Source: Spirochaetia bacterium
GTDB taxonomy: Bacteria > Spirochaetota > Spirochaetia > Treponematales > Rectinemataceae
Assembly (NCBI GenBank): GCA_029975555.1
Contig: JARKOY010000149.1
Coordinates: 62,001 to 126,000 of the forward strand
Direction: 5' to 3'
Length of the DNA stretch: 64,000 bases
Positions 58,561-64,000 of this stretch are shown here, in pieces. How positions within the stretch are numbered: position 1 is the stretch's first letter; every line of letters starts with the position of its first letter. The translations under genes were made by a program, and so were the position numbers. The notes beneath the pieces are model-generated. The model did not search any database and was not told where the DNA came from. It saw nothing but the letters and a program-made list of their open reading frames with translations.

Positions 58561-59630
58561 TGGTTGCGATGCTTGAATTTCCGAAATGGCTTTCGCCAGA
58601 GATTATTCCTGGTCTACCTTTCAGGTGGTACGGCCTCATGTACCTCCTGGCGTTTGCGGTCACCTGGCTTCTGTTCAGGAGGGAGTCAAGGCGGCTCGGC
58701 GCGCCGTGGACCGAGGACGAAGCGGCGAACTTCTTCATCTGGGGAATAGTGGGGATTCTGCTCGGCGGCAGGCTTGCGGGGACCTTGATCTATGAGCCGA
58801 CGAACTATTACTGGATAAAGCCGTGGTTCATATTCTGGCCCTTCGACGAGTCGGGGGCCTTTGTCGGTTTTCAGGGGATGTCCTACCACGGTGGATTTGT
58901 GGGGCTCATCGTCGTGAGCTTGATCTGGTGCAAGGTCCATACGTGGAACTGGCTCGACTGGGCGGACCTCATCGCGGTTGCCGCCCCTTTGGGCTACACC
59001 TTCGGGAGGCTCGGCAATTTTATAAACGGCGAACTCTGGGGCAAGGTGAGCACGGCGCCCTGGGCCATGATTTTCCCGAATGCGGAGCGGTTCTCCGCAA
59101 AAGAGCCATGGGTGCAGGAGGTGGCGCGTAAGGTGGGCATTCGCCTGGTGTCCATGAACGATATGGTCAATCTGCCCCGCCACCCTTCGCAGCTCTATGA
59201 GGCACTCCTGGAGGGAGTGGTGCTGTGGCTCGTCCTCTGGTTCATCGTGCGCAAGCGCCGCACCTACCGCGGCAAGAGTGTCGCGGTGTATTCGCTGGGC
59301 TACGGAGTTGCGCGCTTCATCGTCGAATATTTCCGTGAACCAGATTCTGGCCTGGGATATATTCTGCCGCTGGGTGTTCCAGATGCGCCCACTGCGCGCT
59401 TCATGTCGGTCTTTAATTTTTCGATGGGACAGATTCTGAGTTTTCTGATGATCGTGGCGTCCATCATCTTTATGGTGTATGCGCGCAAGCACTTCAGCAT
59501 AAGGCCGGGAGAACCTATGTTTGTCGACGCGTCGAAGACGCCTGCCAGCTCTGGCGGGCGCGACGCTTCCCGGAGCGCTTCGAAGTTCGATGCGTCCAAG
59601 GCCCGCAAACTGCGAAAAAAGATACAATAG
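58560..59630 (+). CDS. lgt: Prolipoprotein diacylglyceryl transferase
   Basis: A 356-residue membrane enzyme that transfers diacylglycerol to the lipobox Cys of prolipoproteins. Family elements include FRWYGLMYLLAFAVTWLL, SYHGGFVGLIVVSLIWCK, the signature YTFGRLGNFINGELWGKVS, RHPSQLYEALLEG and VARFIVEYFREPD. It is longer than most Lgt because of a C-terminal Lys/Ser-rich cytoplasmic tail of about 45 residues. It is translationally coupled to the preceding membrane protein. Its presence agrees with the lipoprotein signal seen at 6945. Confidence 0.95.
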   Translation: MVAMLEFPKWLSPEIIPGLPFRWYGLMYLLAFAVTWLLFRRESRRLGAPWTEDEAANFFIWGIVGILLGGRLAGTLIYEPTNYYWIKPWFIFWPFDESGAFVGFQGMSYHGGFVGLIVVSLIWCKVHTWNWLDWADLIAVAAPLGYTFGRLGNFINGELWGKVSTAPWAMIFPNAERFSAKEPWVQEVARKVGIRLVSMNDMVNLPRHPSQLYEALLEGVVLWLVLWFIVRKRRTYRGKSVAVYSLGYGVARFIVEYFREPDSGLGYILPLGVPDAPTARFMSVFNFSMGQILSFLMIVASIIFMVYARKHFSIRPGEPMFVDASKTPASSGGRDASRSASKFDASKARKLRKKIQ

Positions 59631-59642
59631 CGGAGGTGCGCC

Positions 59643-61364
59643 ATGAGGGTATCTCTCGTTCAGCTCAATTCGACCATAGGCGATTTTAAGGGCAATGCCG
59701 ACCGCATGCTCGCCATTGTCGACCGGATCCTCGCCACGTTTGCGGCTTCCGAAAAGCCGGACCTGATTGTGTTTCCGGAGCAGAGCCTGTGCGGCTATCC
59801 TCCCATGGACCTGCTCGACCAGGAATCGTTTTTGTTTGGCTCCATTGCGGCGCTGCGCCGTCTTCAGAAGCTTCTGCCGGCGAACATCGCCGTCGGTGTC
59901 GGCTATGTCGACAAAAACCGCGAGAGGGCGGGCAAATCGCTCGTCAACACCTACTCGGTCCTCTACAACGGCAGAGTGGTCTTCACGCAAGCGAAGACCC
60001 TCCTGCCCACCTACGACGTGTTCGACGAGGCGCGGTATTTCGAGCCCGCCCGTGCCCGGCATGTGTTCGCGCAGGGCTGCGGCCGAGTCGGCTTCGCGAT
60101 CTGCGAGGATTTTTGGTGGGAAGCGCCCGACGCTTCGCAGAAATATAGAATCGACCCCGTGAAGGAGCTCATGGATGAAGGTGCGGATGTCTTGATCGTC
60201 CCATCCGCATCTCCCTTCATTGCGGGGAAATTGACCACGAGGCTCAATCTCGCCGAGAAGGCGGTGCGTTCAGGATCGATCCCTGTGCTGTACTGCAATG
60301 CGGTCGGGGCCAACGATTCCCTTGTGTTCGACGGGAGGTCTTTTGCGATGGCGGAGGACACTTCCATCCGCGGCATGTGCGGTTGGGGAGAGGAGGTCCT
60401 CACGTATGACACGAAGAGTGGCCAGGCCAGTCGGCTTGTGCTCGATACTCCCTCGGCCTTGCCTGAAATTCTGGATGGACCTACAGATGTCCAGGTCGAG
60501 CGGTACGAGGAAATCAGGCGCGCGATACTCGTAGGCATTCAGGATTACCTTAGAAAATCAGGTTTTTCTCGTGTGTGCCTCGGCCTCTCGGGAGGTATCG
60601 ACTCGGCGCTCGTCGCTGTCCTCGCCGCGCAGGCCCTCGGCCCTCAGAATGTGACATGCATTTCCATGCCGAGCCGTTTTTCAAGCTCGGGCTCGCTCGA
60701 CGATGCCGTGGAGCTCTGCCGCCGCAACGGGCTGCGCCTCGAGCGCATCCCCATCGAGGTGCCCTTCACTGCATTTCTCGACACGCTCGCCGTGCCTTTT
60801 GCCGGGCGCCCCTACGATACGACCGAAGAGAATTTGCAAGCGCGTATCCGGGGCACGCTCCTCATGGCGTGGTCGAACAAATTCAATGCGCTCTTGTTGA
60901 CCACGGGCAACAAGAGCGAAGTTGCCACCGGCTACTGCACCCTTTACGGCGACATGAACGGCTCGCTCGCGCCCATCGCAGACCTCTATAAAACCGAAGT
61001 CTATGGCCTGGCCGCGTATCTCAACGAGACCGCTGCGGCGCAGGGCAGGGAGGAGCCGATTCCTGAGGCGATTATGCACAAGGCCCCGAGCGCGGAACTC
61101 CGCCACAACCAGAAAGATCAGGACACCTTGCCCGAATATGCGGTACTCGACGGAATTTTGCGATTATATATAGAAGAAAATCGTACGATGGACGAAATCG
61201 TGGAAGCTGGCTACGACCGCACCACGGTCCGCCGAACCCTCGAGATGACTGCCAAGGCCGAGTACAAGCGCAGACAGGGGGCACCGGCCATCAAAGTCTC
61301 GAAGCGTGCCTTCGGCGTGGGGCGCCGTCTTCCGCTCGCTCGCGCGATTCACGAGGTGAACTGA
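59643..61364 (+). CDS. nadE: Glutamine-dependent NAD+ synthetase
   Basis: A 573-residue two-domain enzyme making NAD from deamido-NAD, ATP and glutamine. The N-terminal nitrilase-like amidase (1-270) has the catalytic Glu in LIVFPEQSLCGYPPMDLL, Lys in VFTQAKTLLPTYDVFDE and Cys in GFAICEDFWWEAP. The C-terminal synthetase (290-573) has the PP-loop LGLSGGIDSALVAVLAAQALG, TTGNKSEVATGYCTLYGDMNG and PSAELRHNQKDQDTLPEY. GAGGTG precedes the start, 12 nt after lgt, so it belongs to that operon. Confidence 0.95.
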   Translation: MRVSLVQLNSTIGDFKGNADRMLAIVDRILATFAASEKPDLIVFPEQSLCGYPPMDLLDQESFLFGSIAALRRLQKLLPANIAVGVGYVDKNRERAGKSLVNTYSVLYNGRVVFTQAKTLLPTYDVFDEARYFEPARARHVFAQGCGRVGFAICEDFWWEAPDASQKYRIDPVKELMDEGADVLIVPSASPFIAGKLTTRLNLAEKAVRSGSIPVLYCNAVGANDSLVFDGRSFAMAEDTSIRGMCGWGEEVLTYDTKSGQASRLVLDTPSALPEILDGPTDVQVERYEEIRRAILVGIQDYLRKSGFSRVCLGLSGGIDSALVAVLAAQALGPQNVTCISMPSRFSSSGSLDDAVELCRRNGLRLERIPIEVPFTAFLDTLAVPFAGRPYDTTEENLQARIRGTLLMAWSNKFNALLLTTGNKSEVATGYCTLYGDMNGSLAPIADLYKTEVYGLAAYLNETAAAQGREEPIPEAIMHKAPSAELRHNQKDQDTLPEYAVLDGILRLYIEENRTMDEIVEAGYDRTTVRRTLEMTAKAEYKRRQGAPAIKVSKRAFGVGRRLPLARAIHEVN

Positions 61365-61401
61365 GAAGAGCGCTGCGGACGGAGCGCGGTACATCCGTGG
61401 A

Positions 61402-62163
61402 TCAGGTGCCCAGCGCCTCGCGTATCACGTCGGCTTCGTCCGAAATGATGCCGGAGGCGCCACGCGCGACGAGGTCGCAGGCAGTCTTCGGATCGTTTAC
61501 TGTCCATGGGATTACGGGCTTGCCGGACAACCGCAGGTACAGCGGTAGATGCGGCACAAGGCTCGCCTCGGGTTTCAGAAAATCCACATTGGCGATCAGG
61601 GCTCCCTCGCCGTGCCGCAAAAACCAATACAGTTCGCGGGAGCGGCTCCATATGATGCCGATGGGAATCCCCGGCTCTGCCCTGCGGAAATGTCGCAGCG
61701 CGAATGGGTTGAATGAGGAGACGACGCAGCGCTTTTCCAGGCCGAAAGCCCGGATCGTCGCTGCGACCTTTGAAGCGAGGCCGGTGTCCGAGGCGCTGCG
61801 GCTTTTTAATTCAATGTCGTAATATGGCCGGCTTCCAAACTCTTCGAAGATCTCATCCAAGAGCGGTATCTGTGCCCCGATCGACAGCCTTCTGAGCTCA
61901 GCGAGCGTCGAGCCCTCGAGGGGGAGGTCGCGCGCAGGCTCGTCAGGGCGCGCACGTCGTTCGATGCGGCCGGTGGTGTCGTCGTGGAAGACGACGAGTT
62001 TCCCGTCGCTTGTCAAATGGACGTCGAGCTCGATACCGGGTACGCCCGCGTCGAGGGCCGCATGGAAAGAGCTGATGGTGTTTTCGAGGAACTTACGGTT
62101 TAGCCCGCGGTGTGCGAAGAGAAGTGGGCGGGGAAAGTCGGGGAGCATCGCTGATCGGTCCAT
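61402..62163 (-). CDS. glpQ: Glycerophosphodiester phosphodiesterase
   Basis: A 253-residue cytoplasmic GDPD releasing glycerol-3-phosphate from glycerophosphodiesters. The active site is in LLFAHRGLNRKFLENTISSF (HR and ENT), GIELDVHLTSDGKLVVFHDDT (metal-binding Glu, Asp and the second His) and YYDIELKS. The C-terminal PVIPWTVNDPKTACDLVARGASGIISDEAD is typical. There is no signal peptide. ATG 62163 has AAGGAG upstream. It converges with nadE and follows the coiled-coil gene. Confidence 0.93.
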   Translation of the reverse strand: MDRSAMLPDFPRPLLFAHRGLNRKFLENTISSFHAALDAGVPGIELDVHLTSDGKLVVFHDDTTGRIERRARPDEPARDLPLEGSTLAELRRLSIGAQIPLLDEIFEEFGSRPYYDIELKSRSASDTGLASKVAATIRAFGLEKRCVVSSFNPFALRHFRRAEPGIPIGIIWSRSRELYWFLRHGEGALIANVDFLKPEASLVPHLPLYLRLSGKPVIPWTVNDPKTACDLVARGASGIISDEADVIREALGT

Positions 62164-62287
62164 GTGGTCTCCTTCGGATGATGTTGTCGCAGGGCCGCGG
62201 GGGCATCCGCAGGAAACGTCGCGCACCTACGATGAGCACGTGGGCGTGACCATGCCTGCACCCTCTGCGCCTGCGTCCTCTGCGCCT

Positions 62288-62851
62288 TCAAAGCAGGCCC
62301 ATCTTTTTCTTCAGCTCGGCGAGGGCATCGTCGATAGAGCCAGCCGGCGGGTTGTTCGGAGGGCGAGATGAGGTTTCGGCCCCTGGAGCCTCTGGTGTCG
62401 CGGCTGCGCCTGCAGCACTGCCGCTGGCGTCTTTGCCTGCCGCGGTCCCTCCGTCTGGGGCGCCTTGGCCAGGTCCTGCGGGTTTTTCTTCGCCCAGATC
62501 GCCGACGATCATCGAAAGTTCGGCTAAGAGCAGGTCTGGGTCGACCCTGCGCTGCTTTGCCTTGATGATGGGAAGGGCTTCGCGCAGTTGTCCGATGTCG
62601 CGACGGAGGCTTGCAAGCTCGAGCGAGAGTTCCTGCGCCTTGGCCTCGAGTTCAGAAGCCTTCTGCGAGGCCGCTTCCGAGAGCTCCGGCATGGCGCGGG
62701 ACCGTGCCAGTGCGGCCTTAGACTTCCATTCCTCTGCCTGGGACTTCAGTGCGGCGATCTCTTTTTCATATTTTTTTGCGTCGGTCGCATACGCGAGCAG
62801 CAGTTCCGACGCACCCTCGTAATCGAGTTTGGAGAGCTCTTGGGGTGTCAT
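62288..62851 (-). CDS. Coiled-coil protein of unknown function
   Basis: A 187-residue protein with a long coiled coil (about residues 10-95, for example KKYEKEIAALKSQAEEWKSKAALAR and ASELEAKAQELSLELASLRRDI). A low-complexity Gly/Ala/Pro linker (about 125-170) follows, then a short C-terminal helix, SIDDALAELKKKMGLL. I recognise no family. ATG 62851 has GAGGT at 8-nt spacing, and an ATG 6 nt earlier is too close to it. The linker suggests a flexible tether between two interaction sites. Confidence 0.7.
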   Translation of the reverse strand: MTPQELSKLDYEGASELLLAYATDAKKYEKEIAALKSQAEEWKSKAALARSRAMPELSEAASQKASELEAKAQELSLELASLRRDIGQLREALPIIKAKQRRVDPDLLLAELSMIVGDLGEEKPAGPGQGAPDGGTAAGKDASGSAAGAAATPEAPGAETSSRPPNNPPAGSIDDALAELKKKMGLL

Positions 62852-62972
62852 GGCCATATACCTCGCTGCTATTGTACCTGAAGCCATTTGAATGTACCAG
62901 TCTTCAGACCATTAGAGGATTGAGCGCGTCCCTGAGGCCGCTCCATGGCTTGGGTCCACTTGGATAAACTCC

Positions 62973-63002
62973 TTGTCTTTTATGCCGCCCAGGCGCTATC
63001 GT
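62973..63002 (+). promoter_or_regulatory. mnmE promoter, apparently leaderless
   Basis: TTGTCT (62973-62978), an 18-nt spacer and TATCGT (62997-63002) end 7 nt before ATG 63010. Transcription would begin at or beside the start codon, and no SD is present. Confidence 0.5.
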
Positions 63003-63009
63003 ACGTGCT

Positions 63010-64000
63010 ATGTCACGAACCTATTTCGACCGCTCGGCGCCGATCGCTGCGCTGGCGACGCCGGAAGGCCGCTCTGCGCTCGCGGTGATTCGGACTTCCG
63101 GGGAGAAGGCCATCGCCCTTGTGGCGCGCTGTTTCTCTCGGCCACAGGCGCTCCTTAGTGCCGAAGGCTACCGCGCGGTTCACGGATGGATTTTTGATCC
63201 ACACTTGCAGGAGCGCCTCGATGAGGTGGTCGCGCTGGTGTTTCGCGCGCCGCACTCGTTTACTGGCGAAAATGCGGTTGAGATCATGTGCCACGGCTCG
63301 CCTGCGGTTGTGCAGCGGATACTCGATGTCCTGTATGCCCAGGGGTTTGCTCCCGCCCTTAAGGGGGAATTTTCGTTTCGCGCCTTCACCGGAGGAAAGA
63401 CCGACCTTGTACGGGCCGAGGCCATCAATGAACTTGCGCAGGCCTCCTGTGAAGCCGCCCGTCAGGATGCACTTCTGAGACTTACGGGCGCCCTATCCCG
63501 GACGCTGGAGGAAATACGAAGCCTGATAGTGGCTGTGCTCGCGGACATCGAGGCGAGGCTCGATTATCCTGAAGAGGAGGGGCCCGACGAGATGGCGCAC
63601 TGGGTGCAGTCCATACAGCGCGCTCAAGACGAACTCTCCGATCTCATACGAAGCTATCCCGGTGGCCGGCTGCGTCAAGAAGGGGTCCTGGTGGTGATCG
63701 CCGGAAGGCCGAATGCGGGCAAGTCCAGTCTATTCAACCTGCTTGTCAGGGAAGAGCGCGCAATCGTGAGCCCAGAGCCAGGCACGACGCGCGACTGGTT
63801 GGAGTCGTGGGTGTCGATCGGGGACTTTGCGGTGCGGCTTGTCGACACCGCAGGTCTCAGAAACAGCGGCAACGCGGTGGAGGCTGAGGGAGTGCGCCGC
63901 TCCCATGCGCTTTTGGACCGTGCGGATATGATACTCTACCTCGTCGACGGGACTGTCGGCCTCGACGATGAAGACAGGACCTTTGTCGAAAGGCATCCCG
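63010..64000 (+). CDS. mnmE: tRNA modification GTPase MnmE, N-terminal part (cut by window edge)
   Basis: The first 330 residues of MnmE, which with MnmG modifies wobble uridines of some tRNAs. The N-terminal folate-binding domain has APIAALATPEGRSALAVIRTSG, and PHSFTGENAVEIMCHGSPAVVQRIL with KGEFSFRAFTGGKTDLVRAEAINEL. The helical domain leads to the inserted G domain, with G1 VIAGRPNAGKSSLFNLLV, G2 PGTTRDWLE and G3 LVDTAGLRNSGN. The frame is open to the right edge, so the rest of the G domain and the C-terminal CxGK are outside. The start lacks an SD. Confidence 0.95.
   Translation, partial: MSRTYFDRSAPIAALATPEGRSALAVIRTSGEKAIALVARCFSRPQALLSAEGYRAVHGWIFDPHLQERLDEVVALVFRAPHSFTGENAVEIMCHGSPAVVQRILDVLYAQGFAPALKGEFSFRAFTGGKTDLVRAEAINELAQASCEAARQDALLRLTGALSRTLEEIRSLIVAVLADIEARLDYPEEEGPDEMAHWVQSIQRAQDELSDLIRSYPGGRLRQEGVLVVIAGRPNAGKSSLFNLLVREERAIVSPEPGTTRDWLESWVSIGDFAVRLVDTAGLRNSGNAVEAEGVRRSHALLDRADMILYLVDGTVGLDDEDRTFVERHP

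Noticed and set aside
1-64000. rRNA, tRNA, CRISPR arrays, prophage or complete insertion sequences
   Set aside because: Intergenic gaps are short (only 41755-42177 exceeds 300 nt). None contained tRNA-like cloverleaf sequence, regularly spaced repeats or transposase frames that I could recognise.

Overview
The window is a gene-dense, GC-rich bacterial chromosome segment. The gene content suggests a free-living or gut anaerobe, most likely a spirochaete of the Treponema/Rectinema type. That placement is an inference from the electron-bifurcating [FeFe] hydrogenase, the membrane pyrophosphatase, an oxidative half TCA cycle, a MurA with Asp in place of the catalytic Cys, and several spirochaete-flavoured hypothetical proteins. 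I see no rRNA, tRNA, CRISPR array, prophage or complete insertion sequence.

Layout. 1-6.8 kb: glutamate synthase large subunit (cut by the left edge), isocitrate dehydrogenase, aconitase and divergent citrate synthase. Together they make glutamate from oxaloacetate and acetyl-CoA, and a shared palindrome marks gltB and the acn/gltA divergent region. 6.9-9.7 kb: a frameshifted lipoprotein glycosidase, purine nucleoside phosphorylase and Pcm. 9.8-14.7 kb: a four-gene operon encoding an ATP-grasp ligase, a protein with an N-terminal B12-binding domain and a mutase-like body, an opine-dehydrogenase-like enzyme and a small channel-like membrane protein. I do not recognise a described pathway for it. 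14.9-25.9 kb: plsC, then a L-rhamnose uptake and catabolism operon (isomerase-like gene, rhaTQPS-type ABC transporter, rhaM, rhaD, rhaA) with a divergent AraC regulator and no rhamnulokinase. 26-33.3 kb: an unusual Ser/Thr kinase with a TPR protein, then the hydrogenase operon hydC-HATPase-ferredoxin-hydB-hydA. 33.4-41.8 kb: Rsm22-like methyltransferase, PAS-GAF-GGDEF cyclase, trpS, hydrolase, thioesterase, an unknown protein and hppA. 42-46.5 kb: argCJBD preceded by a probable leader peptide ending Arg-Arg-Arg-stop. 46.7-64 kb: aminopeptidase P, pyrC, murA, pspA, YbjN-like, STAS, SDR, an atypical sigma-54-type AAA+ regulator, an internally deleted ATPase, WecG-like, rsmE, ctp, lgt, nadE, glpQ, a coiled-coil protein and mnmE (cut by the right edge).

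Cross-cutting features. Many well-formed -35/-10 pairs end only 6-13 nt before a start codon that has no convincing Shine-Dalgarno, which suggests leaderless or near-leaderless transcripts are common here. Internal operon genes have strong SD sequences instead. A dispersed 20-21 bp repeat (AGTGCTCTCAACCTTGGGTA core) occurs singly after gltA and as inverted pairs at 14741-14899 and 37231-37296. At two genes its first three bases serve as the stop codon.

Starts were chosen by eye from SD spacing and family length. All promoter, operator and terminator calls are pattern matches with no experimental support.
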